Source: Dipteronia dyeriana (lineage: Eukaryota; Streptophyta; Magnoliopsida; Sapindales; Sapindaceae). Taken from it: 64,000 bases of DNA. Shown here piece by piece: positions 11,900 through 23,383 of this stretch. Each line of letters starts with the position of its first letter. The stretch's first letter is position 1. The stretch lies in NCBI GenBank assembly GCA_032871835.1, contig CM065301.1:78524069-78588068 (forward strand). Direction: 5' to 3'. Position numbers and translations under genes: made by a program. The notes beneath the pieces were generated by a model that was not told the DNA's origin, made no database searches, and worked only from the letters and a program-made list of their open reading frames with translations.

Positions 11900-12680
11900 A
11901 TCCCCAAAATACTTGCATAAGGCTCACCCATGAACAACTCTTAGGAACACATTAAATAAGGCTCACCCGTGAACTATCTGAAATCGGATAAATAATGCTT
12001 GCATCAAGCAACTTCAAAACTTCAGCTCTTACCACTTCATTCATATTCATGTTAAGTCTTATTCGGTGTTCAATTGAAGGCTTGCAAATCATCCTCCATT
12101 AGTATCTTGTGCATGCATATGGATTGTCTTAGACCTTTAATATCTGAAATGGTCCACCAAACGGCTTTTATATGCTTCATCAACACTCTTACCAACTTTT
12201 CTCCTTCAAGTTTAGACAAGGAAAATGATACGGTAACCGGAAGAGATGATCCCTCCCTAAGAAATGTATATCACAAATGATAAACAAATTGCTCATCACC
12301 AAACCTTAAAGTCATTTTATCCTCCTTCATATCAATTAGTGCCTCTACTGTTTTCAAAATTGGTCTTCCAAAAGGAGTGGAATCTCTACATCTTCCTCCA
12401 TTTCAAGGATCACAAAGTTAACCGGGAAGTATAAATTCCCCATTTTTACAAGAAAATCCTTCAGGACTCCTCTTGGGTGTTTGATAGATCTATCTGCAAG
12501 TTGGAGGGTCACACTAGTGGGCTTCACTTCTCCCACCCCAAGCTTTTCAAAAATAGAAAACGGCATCAAATTGATGCTAGCTCCCGAATCAATAAGTGCT
12601 TAGCTGAAATTTGAAGTGCTAATGATATAAGGAATTGTGAACTTCCCCGGATCTTTTAGCTTGGGTGGAAGCTTGTTTTA
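11900..12680 (-). pseudogene. M aspartic protease and truncated RT start
   Basis: On the minus strand, ALIDSGASINLMPFSIFEKL (around 12550-12600) holds the DSGA active site of a retroviral-type protease, which matures the gag-pol polyprotein. The following TSVTLQLADRSIKHPRGVL stretch is the usual second half. About 300 bases on, KLVRVLMKHIKAVWWTISDI and SICMHKILMEDD are the N-terminal RT region of Athila elements. The match runs on to a YPISDS-like stretch near 11950 and then stops, so RT fingers, palm, RNase H and integrase are deleted. In-frame stops also occur. Confidence 0.75.
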
Positions 12681-14652
12681 CAAGATTGCACTACATTCTT
12701 TCGTTAAAAACACCATTTCAAACTCTTCTAGCTTCCTCTTATTAGATAGAAGCTCCTTCAAGAACTTCACATAAGTAGGCATTTGAGCTAAAGCTTCCGC
12801 AAATGGAATATTGATATGCAATTTCTTGAAAATCTCCAAAAACCTTGCAAACTTTTGAGCATCTTTATGTTTCTTCAACGTTTACGGAAATGGGATCGGT
12901 GGAACATAGGCTTTCTCTTTTGAAGGTGGTAGCACTTCATAAGATATTGATGGTGGGATGGTAGCTTGTTCTTAACCCTTCTTTAGTACCTATTCTTTAT
13001 TCTTCTTCTCCTTATCACCCATTCTTTCATCATCCTCTTCTTCATTCTCTATGGTCCCCTCAACCCCACATATTTTAATTTCATTTCTCACCCTAAAATT
13101 CTTCAGTAGCTCAACTTCTTTACCGCTTCTCAAAGTGATGGCCTTGCAATGCTTATTTAGATTGATGATTGTGTCACTAGGCAAGGTTCCTTGTTGTCTT
13201 GCTTGGGCACCTCTTGCTAGTTGGCCAACTTGCGCTTCAAGGTTTTGAATGGCCACTTGACTTTGTTAGGCAATTTAATCCATTTTTGACTCAAGCTTCT
13301 TCAATATTTCATCTTGCATATCCATCTGAGTATCCAACTTTATAATATACTTGGAAAAGAGATCTTCAAGAGCTAGCATGTTTTCCGCTTGATTATTCAC
13401 ATATTTGTTTTGGAACCCGGGGTTTTGGCGCTTATAAGCTTGGGGTTGTTGTTGGTATTGGAAACCGGGGGCTGTCTTTGGTTTGAGTTTTAATGTTATG
13501 AGTTGTCTTTCCAAGAGAAGTTAGGATGATTCCTCTATCCCGGGTTGTAGGTATTAGAGAACATGTTATTTTGCGAGTCTTGGTTTTTGTTGGCAAAATT
13601 TCAACTGTAGTTTACAAGGGTTGTTTGTTCAATTGTTAATGGGGTTACAAATTCATATTCTGCACTTCCATGTGGTCTAAATCATAGCTCATAACATGAC
13701 ACATTGGCTTGATTTGAGGAAGAACCCATCTTGTTCACTTGTTTGGTTAAAGCTTCAATTTAAGCCTTCAAGGATGTGACTTTATCTATTTCAATGACAC
13801 CCAGGGCCCTCATTTTGGCTCTAACACTCCCCCATTGGCTATTATTGGAAGATAACTCCCCCAATACATTGTAAGCTGCATCTTCTGACATCTTCATTAA
13901 AGATCCTCCGGTCGTCACATCAATCAAGATTCTTATTGCATTTGTGATACCGGTGTAGAAGGACTCCATAAGTTGCAACTTCATTAGACCATGGTGTGGG
14001 CATTTTCTCACAAGCTCCTTGAACCTTTCCCAAGATTCATATAGGCTCTCACTCTCAAGTTGAGCAAAGTTGGTGATTTCATTCCTAAGACGAGCAGCTT
14101 TTCTGGGTGGAAAGTACTTGTTGATGAACTCTTGAGCCAATTGATCGAAGGTGAGAATAGAATCCAGAGGCATTGAATTTAGCCACGCCTTGGTTCGGTC
14201 TTGGAGTGAGAATGGAAATAACTTCATCTTTAAGAAGTTTTCAGTAATCTCGTTGAATCCGAAAGTATCACAAATATTGTTGAAACTCTATAGGTGGATA
14301 TTTGGATCTTTACTAGGCAATCCCCCAACTGCATTGTACACAATATCATTTTAATCACCGTCGGCTTGATCTCAAAATTATTTACATCGTCGGTAGGTCT
14401 TCGAATGGCAGATAGATTCCAATCTACCCTTGTCATAAGATAATATTGTAGAGTTTTCTCAATTGCCACATTGGCACCATCTTGCCCTTGTGTCGAAACT
14501 TGCACGGGAGGTGGATTTTGATTAGGATTCGAATTCTGACCCTCCATAGCTCCAGTTCTTCTTCTATTCAGATAATTTCTCCATGCAGTTCCTTCAATAT
14601 TTGGATCGAATTGCAAGTTTGGTGGTCGGTTACTCCTTGTATGTTGGTGCAT
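12680..14652 (-). pseudogene. M gag polyprotein (broken)
   Basis: Gag forms the virus-like particle that packages element RNA. The start at 14652 (MHQHTRSNRPPNLQFDP) follows the primer site by about 100 bases. The Retrotrans_gag core spans 14227-13760: FPFSLQDRTKAWLNSMP, TFDQLAQEFINKYFPPRKAA, then ESLYESWERFKELVRKCPHH, the standard plant Gypsy gag signature. A Gln/Asn-rich part follows (13514-13275), then MAIQNLEAQVGQLARGAQA (13256) and AITLRSGKEVE, typical of Athila gag, and a helical KKLHINIPFAEALAQMPTYV (12860) just before the protease. No CCHC knuckle is visible. Stops and shifts divide it into at least four pieces. Confidence 0.85.
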
Positions 14653-14747
14653 ACAAGAGCACCCTGCCTAAAAATTACAGCAACGAAACGAAAGTAATAC
14701 ATCAAAACTAGTGAAAACCAAGAATTTCAATATCAATGTCTGTTTGG

Positions 14748-14765
14748 TCCCCGACAACAGCGCCA
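14748..14765 (-). other. Primer binding site of M
   Basis: On the minus strand TGGCGCTGTTGTCGGGGA lies 5 bases after the LTR end. It is a near match to the tRNA-Asp-type site used by Athila-like elements. Confidence 0.8.
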
Positions 14766-14770
14766 ACAAT

Positions 14771-16355
14771 TGATCACATCAAACTACACAAAGTGTGACT
14801 CTCGCAATAGTACAAGGTCAAAATATAGTATAGTGATAAAGTAGGGATCGTTTCCACAGGGACTAAAGGTTTGACTACTGGATTTTGTCGGCTTATATAC
14901 TATTTGAACAATTAATAACAAAGATGTCTAGATTTTAACACTAAAATTTCTAAAACAAAATATTGTCAACATAACAACTACGAACACAACAAGAACACAG
15001 ATGATAATATTATGGAAAGTGTGCTAGAACTCGAATACACCTCATCTTTCTTAATTAAACATTATAACCCACTTTATCCGTAAGCATTCAAGTAAAGATT
15101 ATAGATTCGTATTCCCTAAAATGCTTCCTAATCTCTTTTGATCTCTTAGAAATCCCATCCACACATACAATACATGCATGAATTCACTAAGCCTTATGGA
15201 ATACTTTATGCTAGCCTAGTGATCTCTCAACCTTCTAGTCATATATAATGACCAATTTGCTTATCAAGTGATCATTCATGATGATGACCAATAAATATAA
15301 AAGCATTAAGCATACAAATCATTCATATAACCATATAAGCACATGTAGAGAAATTCAAGAAGATATTTATAAATAATCAAGGTATGGTTTCATCTTGTTC
15401 TAGCACAAAAGAGGTTTTGCTCATTTTACACATGGAAGCCATACATAAAATCAAAGAAATACAGGTCATAACAAAATACAAGAAGATGAAATATAGAGTT
15501 TTATGAGAAAAACTGATTTTAGATCTTCTCATTGCAATTGCTTAACTCCAATGGCTTCCTTTCTTCAAGAGACCAACTCATAGCTGCTCCAATCTTGCTC
15601 TTGAGACACCTAAGTTCAAAGAAAGTAGAAGCTTTCTGCTGGGGAAAGTGTGTAAGATGCCTCTCTCTCTCTCCTTCTTTTCTTCTATTTAAAAGAAACT
15701 AAAAATAAATAGGAAGAGAGAGAGAATTGTATTCAAGGTGATAGGTGGGATGAAGAAAGTGAGTGGCAGGACAATGATGATAGGGGGAAAGGAAGAGAAG
15801 TGACTCTTACTCAGAGATGGGACACCAAATCTCAAATTTTCAAAGCTCAAGATTTCAGATATGGAAAGCTGGAGGGGACATTTTCACTCGAGGTTTCGCT
15901 CGATGAACGAGCAAAATATGTCGCAAAACTTCACTTCTACGTAACACAAGACACATTCGCACGGGATTTGGGCGGAGACTTCTCGTGCAAAAAGGGCTGG
16001 ACCTGATTTTGCTACAACTTCCACTTGAGGCACACATGAACACTTCTTTTGTGCAAACGATTGGATGAGTTTTCACTGGAGACTTTGCTCGACACTCATG
16101 CGAAAGCCTTTCTTGTGCAAACGGTTGAATTCTTTTCCGTGTGAGACTTTGCTTGAGCCTTAGGCAAAAGCTGACATCCAAACTTTCACAAATAGCACAT
16201 TTGCCCTAAAAGTCTTGAAATTCTACGAATGAGCCCCCTAAAGGAATAAACTCCTGAAACACTAAATTGAGCCATTTAAAGCACGGTTTTACCCTAAAAA
16301 TGAATGAAAAGATCAAGAAAAGAGGCTACACAAAGGGTGAAAATTGGCATTATCA
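14771..16355 (-). repeat. 5' LTR of element M (LTR family A)
   Basis: The 1585-bp LTR reads TGATAATG at the right end and TGATCA at the left end (minus strand). The U3 side (15720-16355) carries repeated TTTCGCTCGA, CGAGCAAA and TTGTGCAAACG motifs. It is related to LTR pieces at 51274-51740 and 59671-60892, which read on the plus strand. The shared part includes CACTTTGTGTAGCC near the start and the CAAATCTCAAATTTTCAAAG area. Confidence 0.8.
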
Positions 16356-17604
16356 GTGGGTTACTGCACAGGTCCCTACCCGCGCACAACCTGCGCATTC
16401 CGCTCGTCAAGCATGCCACATCAGCATTTTCAGACCTAAATTTGGAACCCTATATATACATCTTGTTCTTATTTTGAAAAGAGACTTCCAGACACTCTCA
16501 TAAACTCTTAGATCATTTCTCACACTCTTTCTTACATCTCTAATTACCAACTTAGATCGAGGAATCATTCCTCACCCAATCTAACCAACCTTCATCCTCA
16601 TCTACTCAAGGCAACTCGGAGATTGGAATCAGGCTTCAAGAAAATAGTTTCTCTACATGGGTCTTCTTTATCCTTCATCTCTTAGCTTTTATTTTATATC
16701 TAGCATGAGTAGCTAAACCCCATAGTAAGGTTATGTATTTTAAATATGAAATTTGTTGGTTTTCCACCATACTTTGATTTGATCAATATAGTTCTATTCA
16801 TTGTGCTCAATTGTGTTTAACCAACTCTTATTTCTTGTTGATGGATTGAACTTATTTCAGTAATTGTGCTTTAATTGTAATCTTTGTAAAGTGGATATGC
16901 ATTCCAACTCCCATTCACTTGGTGGTTGCATTTGGTTTTTAAAAGCATTCAATACTCATCTTGGTTTGGGTAGACATTCCAACTCACAATCTATTGAAAA
17001 TGTTGGATAGTGGTGTCTCTATGAGCCAAGTAGGCATTCCAACTCTTGGTCCATATTTGATATCAATTTATATTTTTAACCATAAACATATTAGGTGTTA
17101 AATCAAGCTCACTTGAATCGGATGAGATATGTTGTGAGCATTTCAATCCTTCATACTCCGGCTAGGTGAAATGGGTGGATTGTGAGCATCCCAATCCAAG
17201 TAATCGGGAAACTCAAGCTAGGAAGATTAGCCCTAATTGATCGAACTAGTTCTTAAAGAATGGATCCCCCATTATTTATGTTTAATTGCATTGACTCCCA
17301 CTCATCACATTATCTCATTTCTCCACATTCTTGCTAATAGTTAGTTTAACTTTAGATTAATTAACATAATAGTATTTTGCAGTGTAGCAATTAACTTTTC
17401 AAAACCAAACCATTGATATTTACTTTTCATGCATTGTTTTAGTTTGATATTAGTTAACTAGTTTTAGATATTTGATTTCTCTTTCCATGTGGACGATACA
17501 TGACTTGTCATTGTACAAGTTTTATAAAATTTTGGGGCATTGTTGTGGTTTTTTATAAATATAGTTATGACGTACAATTTCTAATGATAAAAACGTACTC
17601 GTCA
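16356..17604 (+). repeat. Partial 3' LTR of element P
   Basis: It aligns with 1517-2775 of the 5' LTR and ends CGTCA followed by GTAGT. The first 350 or so bases are missing at the junction with M. The reiterated GCATTCCAACTC motif is kept at the same spacing. Confidence 0.8.
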
Positions 17605-18640
17605 GTAGTAGAGTTAGAAGAAGAAGCATGTGAGATAGGTGATGTGAAATTTCGAATGAGAGAGGTAGTAGAGAAAGTTTGAGTAGCTACATTGGTAAAG
17701 ACAGTTGACAGTACCTCTTGAACAATAGAAAAAGGAATACTTGAAGGATGTGAACAACTAGTGGTTGTTGTCTTATTATGAAACAAACATGAAAAAGGAA
17801 ATTCTAGTTCATTGAATTTCACATTCCTTGAGATGTAAACTCTTCTGGAAAGATGTAAACATCTATATCCTTATGTAAAATACTATATCCAATAAAAAGA
17901 TACTTGGAAGTATAAAAGTTAAATTGTTTTTGTTATTGACCCTTAGATAAGGAAAACAATTACAAGCAAAAGTTTTGAAGAAGATGTAGTTTGGTTTTTT
18001 GTTGAAAAGTTTTTCAAAAGATTATATTAACTGAAAATAGGCAACATGCATTTTGTTTATTAGGAAAGTAGCAGTACTAAAAGCCTCTTACCAGAACTTG
18101 AGAGGAAGCTTTGCATGAGTTAGAAGAGTCAAACTAGTCTCCACCACATGCCTATGTTTTCTTTCAACCATCCCATTTTGTTGTGGTGTGTGAGGACATG
18201 AGAATCGAACATGTATGCTATGCATAACAAGATGAGAAGTGAAAGCAATGAATTCACCCCTATGTCAGTTTGTAGACCCTTGATTTTTCTGCCAAATTGT
18301 AACTCCACTAGCCTCTAAAAATGCACAAAAACATTAAGTGCATCAGATTTTAGTTTCATTAGGAATAGCCATGTAAACTTTGTAATGGCATCTACGAAGG
18401 AGATATAATAACGATAACCTTCTGTAGAAGAGTTAGAGTTGGTCCCCATACATCTGAGTAGATTAGTTTGAGTGGTTCCTTGACACTAATAGGTACAGAT
18501 GTGTAAGACAACCTATAAAGCTCGTCAAACTTGCAAAAGTCACAACATTGAGGAATACTAAACTTTTTATTGAAATGAATGTGAAGTAACATCTTTTGCA
18601 ATATTAAAAGAGTAGGATGCCCCGATTTTGCATGCCATAT
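17605..18640 (-). pseudogene. C1 integrase (broken)
   Basis: Integrase inserts the cDNA into the genome. From right to left, QCCDFCKFDELYRLSYTSVP (18550-18490) resembles the zinc-binding pre-integrase end, and LIYSDVWGP (around 18450) holds the first catalytic Asp. A CPHTPQQNGMVERKHRHVVE stretch (about 18195-18140) carries the conserved C-terminal core with the Glu. Near 17700-17820 the text becomes Ser/Thr-rich (SSNSTT), the linker to RT, and it is cut there by P. Stops break every long frame. Confidence 0.8.
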
Positions 18641-18929
18641 AGAGGAGTTTATAGTAGCTTATGAAGTATAAGGATTTACATCTGGTTTGGCCCTATGTAC
18701 AGTACCAGGATTCATTTTATTTGTTGAATTGAAAAAGCAAGAACTTGACACTTTAGCATTGTAAAAGCCACCAGCTGCTTGGCATGTACACTTTCCTTAA
18801 GACATCTCATTGAGTCTTAGACAGTAGAGCCCATCTTTAAGCATTCCTCGAAGTAAAACCTTCCTCGTTTTGAGATCTTTATTCACACATTCATTAGCAT
18901 AGAACTCAACAACAACATTATTATCACGT

Positions 18930-20340
18930 GTAAACTTGGAAATACTAAGCAATTTGAGGTACATATAGTATGTTCTCGAGGTGTAGCTGTTGATATGGTG
19001 GTATGTGAGCTTTAATCAAGGTGTTACCAACATGAGAAATAGAAAGCTGATCACTATTACCTATAATCAATCTGTCATTACCTCTATAATTGCTCTTCAT
19101 GGATAGATTGCTTAAATATGATGTTATGTGATTTGTTGCTCCACTGTCTACATAACAAGCAGAATCTATAACTATTTTAGGGGTTGTAAGGAAAGAAAAA
19201 GCCTGATGATAGTTGGCTTGATGATTTGAAGCACTTTGGTTCACATAGTTTTGAGGTGATAATCCAGTGAATATCTGTCCATTGAAATTTTATGGCTATC
19301 GTCGACTGAAAAATGATTGATTTTGATGCTGATGTTGATTGTAAAACACCTTATTCTGATATTGATGTTGTTGTTGTTGTACAGGCCTCGAAAGACTTGA
19401 ACAAATCGGTGATAGCACTTCAGTGTACCATGGCCTAGTTTATTGCATACTTGGCAGTGAATTCTTCTATTTGATCGACCATCAAAGCGATTGTTCCTTC
19501 CTCTACCACGATAGCCTCCTCTATTACCTTGATTGTTTCCATGCTTGACCAACATCAAATTGATTTGATGAATTAAGGTGCTCAATTCTATGCTCATGCA
19601 TCATTAATATAAATTGTGCATCTTCCAAACTAATTCTCTGCTCAAGCATCACTAATATAAATTGTGCATCTTTTAAACTAATAAGCCTTTAAGTAGTGAT
19701 TACTACTACAATAGGATCATACTTATGTCCTACACCATTTATCAAGCTTGTAACCAGATCTCTCTCTTATATCTCTTCTCCAGCAGCCACCAACGCATCA
19801 CATATGTTCTTTATCTTCAACACAAAGTCATTCACAGAATATGATCCTTTTTTAACACCTTGAAGTTGTTGTCTAAGTGAAACAGTTTTAACTATGGAAT
19901 ATTGAGAATAAAGTCTCTCAAGCCAACTCCAAACCTCAAACAAAGTTTGACACCCTATAACTTGTCCTATAGTTCCTTCACTGATTGTTGAATAAATCCA
20001 ACTTATAAGCAATTTTTCAATTCGTTTCCAATTGTTATACTCCTGACTCAATTTTTTTTTCAATAATAGTTTCACCAGATTCATTAACAACTTGAACTGG
20101 AATAAACTTGATTGAAGGCTGATTTAAACCACACTTAATTCTCTAGGTCTAAAGCTTGAATTGCAGCTAATATCTATGCCTTCTAGTAGATGTGATTATC
20201 TTTGCCTAGCCTTAGCAGAAGATTGAAGTTCATACACTTTGAAACTGATGCGGACTCCTTTGATTTTGATACTATCAAGTGATCTTCATTTTGATTCTGG
20301 ATCAAAACTTGCGACACCATTAGAGATCGACTTTCAGAGG
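18930..20340 (-). pseudogene. C1 gag and aspartic protease (broken)
   Basis: The gag core at 20090-19767 (KRIEKLLISWIYSTISEGTI, then QTLFEVWSWLERLYSQYS, then GSYSVNDFVLKIKNICDALV) is a UBN2-type Copia capsid. A CCHC knuckle CQVCNKLGHGTLKCYHRF lies at about 19460-19410, preceded by Gly/Arg-rich GNRGGYRGRGRNNRF. The protease core reads YVDSGATNHITSYLSNLS (19160-19100) with the DSGA motif, followed by HVGNTLIKAH and LENILYVPQIA. Frameshifts separate the parts. The primer site and LTR lie just upstream. Confidence 0.85.
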
Positions 20341-20373
20341 AAGATTGAGTGGCCATTGACGTCAGTCAGATAC

Positions 20374-20650
20374 GGCTCTGATACCATAAAATGATTGAGA
20401 AGATTGAAAGTGTTTGATGTAAACTATGAAGTGTCTGATAAAAGACCTCACATAGAAGTAAAAGGAAAACTAAGTTTGATAAAGCTCCTTTAATGGAGAT
20501 GATTTTTCAGAGAGTTCGTTATTGAAGATTGTTAGTGAAAACTGTTACAGAGTCTGGTATATATATATATATATCAATGATTGCAAATACAAAACGTGTT
20601 ACCTTAATCAACTTGAGAAATTTCTCAACAAACTCTAACAAACTCTTACA
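20374..20650 (-). repeat. C1 primer binding site and 5' LTR
   Basis: GGCTCTGATACCA at 20374-20386 is TGGTATCAGAGCC on the minus strand, the initiator tRNA-Met-type site of plant Copia elements. The LTR starts 5 bases away at 20392 and extends to 20640 or 20650; both places give a TG start (TGTTAGAG or TGTAAGAG), and the partner LTR that would decide is outside the window. It includes a short (TA)n run near 20560. Confidence 0.75.
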
Positions 20651-22029
20651 TCAGCATTCTGTTAATTAACCACTAATTGATTTGATTATTTAACTAACTA
20701 TTCTTTGACCAAACTCTAACCATCTGTTATGGTTAACTTCAACTTGATCATCATCATGAAAGACATCGTGAGAAGGAATGAAGGTCGAGTAATGCTCTAT
20801 TGTATAACACATCATGGTTCTTTTATTAGGCAAGCTTCTGCTTTTAGGTTGATTATTCTCATTAGGTAGGACCTTTTAGAAATGGTTAGATTTTTTTGAG
20901 GTCACCTCGAAGAATTTTACTGCCGGTTGTTTGGGTGTGGATGGAACTACTGAAAGGGTTAGGATGATTCATTTTCATTCTTGATCTAGTCATCTAAGCA
21001 TTATGAACCTTAATATGCGGCCCCTAAGAGCTTCGTAGTTAGAGATCACTCTCTTGCATTAGGCGTAAGGATAAGTGTGTGCTTAATTCTTTGATTTTTC
21101 TCTATCAGCAGCCAAAAAGTAATTCATTATTGAGGTTGAAAAAGAGAGCTCTAACAGGGGTATTGTTGAGAAGAAGAGAAAGGGTAAGGCAAATACAATA
21201 ACAGTGCAATAAGCAACAATACTCATTTCATACATCATTTTATATCCACTTTAGAGGAGGAAAAAAACTCATATCGATTACATTAATTAATGCAAATGTC
21301 CTAATATGAAATCATTTAATAGAAAATCACAGCATCTAAAAATATTAAAAGTGCCAGAGAAGAGCTTTATCAAGTTAAAACTTATTGGCCGTCGTATGTA
21401 GCAAATTTTTCTAATCTAGAATAACTCCCCACAAAAGCTAAAATAGATCATCAAGGCACTGTAAACAAAATTCATATCCATTTGAAGAAGTACACCAACT
21501 ATTACTATCATGACATGTGTTGCTTAAATTTTATTCAACTATTAAGGGGTAAGTTGGGAAACTGAAAGAATACGATGAATGCAAACAGACTATGAAAGAC
21601 TCTATATGCCGTAACACTTGTAGACATGATAAGTGTAGGCATGATAAGTGTAGACAAAGTTGATACCTTAATAGTTAGCACTTTTATGAGTGCAAAGTAA
21701 TTCTCATCCTAGGCAAATAATCAATGAGCATGTATGGTCAAGAAAATGGCAAGTGAATGTTAGTCATTCACTATACTAATTCTTGGAACGATATTTAAAA
21801 TGTGACAACTATAGAGCCTCCTAGATTCAAATCTCAACGGTGGTAAATTTTTCTCCACAAACAGAAGCAACAAAAGCAACTGTGTTAATATTGTATAATA
21901 ACTATCGAAGGATGAGGTCATAGAGATCATAACATTCTCATCCAAGTTTTTTAGGAGATTGTGTTTCCTTAGATAGATAAGTTGGAAAAAATCTAAAAAA
22001 TATATATATTAAAGATTTATTATGTAACA
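20651..22029. other. No gene recognised
   Basis: AT-rich sequence with many stops in all frames. I see no domain, RNA gene or element ends. The last 50 bases (about 21975-22029) may be a diverged edge of the LTR that follows. Confidence 0.5.
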
Positions 22030-23383
22030 CACAAGTTACTAACCCTTTCACTCTACCTAACGGGCCTGTAATAGTGATCTTGGACCAACAAGCTTGTGCA
22101 TTAAACACTTAGCCACACAACCATGAAGAGAATATGCAACCTATGTGAATATATGAAAATATTCAATATGTAAAAATGCTAGGTCAACACATTTAAGCTT
22201 ATCTAGCAATTTAATGATGGCATTCAAACAACAATTCTAGATATCAATATACCCAAGTGAATGCACACAAAGACCTAACTAGATATAGATATGCAAGTCT
22301 AAACTTAGTCATCAAACAAAGCCATATCAACACAAGTTGTCAAACAAAATGGCAAGGACAATAAATACAATTAACAAATGCAATCAATTAGACCTAATCA
22401 ACAATATCTAAATGCAAAGCATATAGATTTAACTAGAGGGTAAAATAGTCCTAAATGCTAGTTATCAATGATAATCTAAACTCAACCAACAATCAATGTC
22501 TCAAATATGTTAGAAACAACATTAAGAAAAAAGACATGCATTTAATCAACAAATAAATGCTAAACCTAGGCAAACATTTAGGCAAACATGTCATAAGAAT
22601 AGAACAAGAGACTCTAAGACATGTAGAGATTACCTAGTCAAAGAAAACAAGAAGACTCATACTTGGATGATGCTAGGAGGATGCTAGATGCTCATGGAAA
22701 GATGTTTGGTTGAGTAAAGATGTGTTCTTGGGAGCTCTCTCTCTCATGGAGTCAATTTCTCTCTCTAGGGAATGAATTTTGGAGCTCTAGCTCTCGATGG
22801 GGAGGAAGATGACATATAAACATAAATATATAGGGCAAAACAAAATAATGTTGTTTTAGATAAAAATGTGCCTATAAACGTGCAATGCTTGGGTAAAACC
22901 CACGCACTACCCGCGGTTGTGCCCGTGCACCCGAGACTCAACAACTGGAGACCAGGGAAGTGTGCAGGTTGGTGCGCGGGTGCCTACCCGCGCACACCAG
23001 CGGACATGCCAGGTAATTGGCTTGTAAAACACTAGACAGAAGAGTCCAGACCTTAGTGCACAAGTGTTGTGCATGTAGCCTGCATTGACCCGTGCAGTGC
23101 ACTGTCAAGGGATTTCAAAGAGAAAACCCAACACACCAAGCACACACAAAAAAGGGCACTAAGGCATAATGTAAAATGAACATGTAAGAATGAGAATGGA
23201 GTATGTGTGTGTGCAACTAAATCTCTTCAAAGAGTTAAACGATATACCTTTAAAGTGCTCTTGAGTGTGATGATGTCATTGAAGCTTGATCATAAGCAAT
23301 AAGGCCTAATCTACCCTTACATGCTAATCCCTAATTGTGGTTTGTCAACCGAAATAAGTCAATCAATAAATGAGGAACTTACA
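22030..23383 (-). repeat. Truncated solo LTR of the SIRE-like family
   Basis: It aligns with 52705-54045 and 57715-59061: ACTAACCCTTTCACTCTACC and the following CGGGCC near its left side, TTACCTAGTCAAAGAAAACAAG near 22630, and GAGGAACTTACA at the right end. On the minus strand it starts TGTAAGTTCCTCA. The first 250 or so bases of the left side are missing or strongly diverged. The GC-rich block (22880-23110) with GCGCGGG and CCCGCGCAC inverted motifs is present. No internal region or partner LTR lies next to it. Confidence 0.7.

Larger units (their letters stand above)
9262..16355 (-). mobile_element. Athila-like Gypsy element M, pol mostly deleted
   Basis: A minus-strand element with its 5' LTR at 14771-16355, primer site at 14748-14765, gag (about 12880-14652), protease (around 12590) and only the first part of RT (to about 11900). 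It continues with a 2.5-kb tail and a polypurine tract at 9360-9374. Its 3' LTR remains only as a stub of about 100 bp. It lies in the 3' LTR of P: the right flank at 16356 is P LTR sequence, and the matching first 350 bp of the P LTR are absent on the left, so a deletion followed insertion. Confidence 0.75.
1160..17604 (+). mobile_element. Gypsy-type LTR element P, nested in C1
   Basis: P is bounded by GTAGT duplications. The left LTR (1160-2775) starts TGATCC and ends TGTCA. A primer site follows at 2780, then a decayed gag-like region and a long AT-rich stretch. The right LTR survives only as 16356-17604. Everything between about 9241 and 16355 belongs to the oppositely oriented element M, and the start of the P 3' LTR is missing beside it. 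No P protease, RT or integrase is visible, so P was either non-autonomous or lost pol. The two LTR copies differ by roughly a tenth by eye, which suggests an old insertion. Confidence 0.75.
1..20650 (-). mobile_element. Ty1/Copia LTR retrotransposon C1, split by nested element P
   Basis: A minus-strand Copia element read from a 5' LTR near 20392-20650 leftwards: primer site, gag with zinc knuckle, aspartic protease, integrase, then reverse transcriptase and RNase H, running off the window at position 1, so the 3' LTR is outside. It is cut into 17605-20650 and 1-1159 by Gypsy-type element P. The join falls in the linker between integrase and RT, and reading across the flanks restores the linker order. 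The gene order gag-PR-INT-RT-RH is diagnostic of Copia. Several stops and frameshifts show that it is dead. Confidence 0.9.

Noticed and set aside
20740..21160. Possible tRNA or small RNA gene in the unassigned stretch
   Set aside because: No A-box/B-box pair or cloverleaf could be made out by eye. A tRNAscan or Rfam run would be needed.
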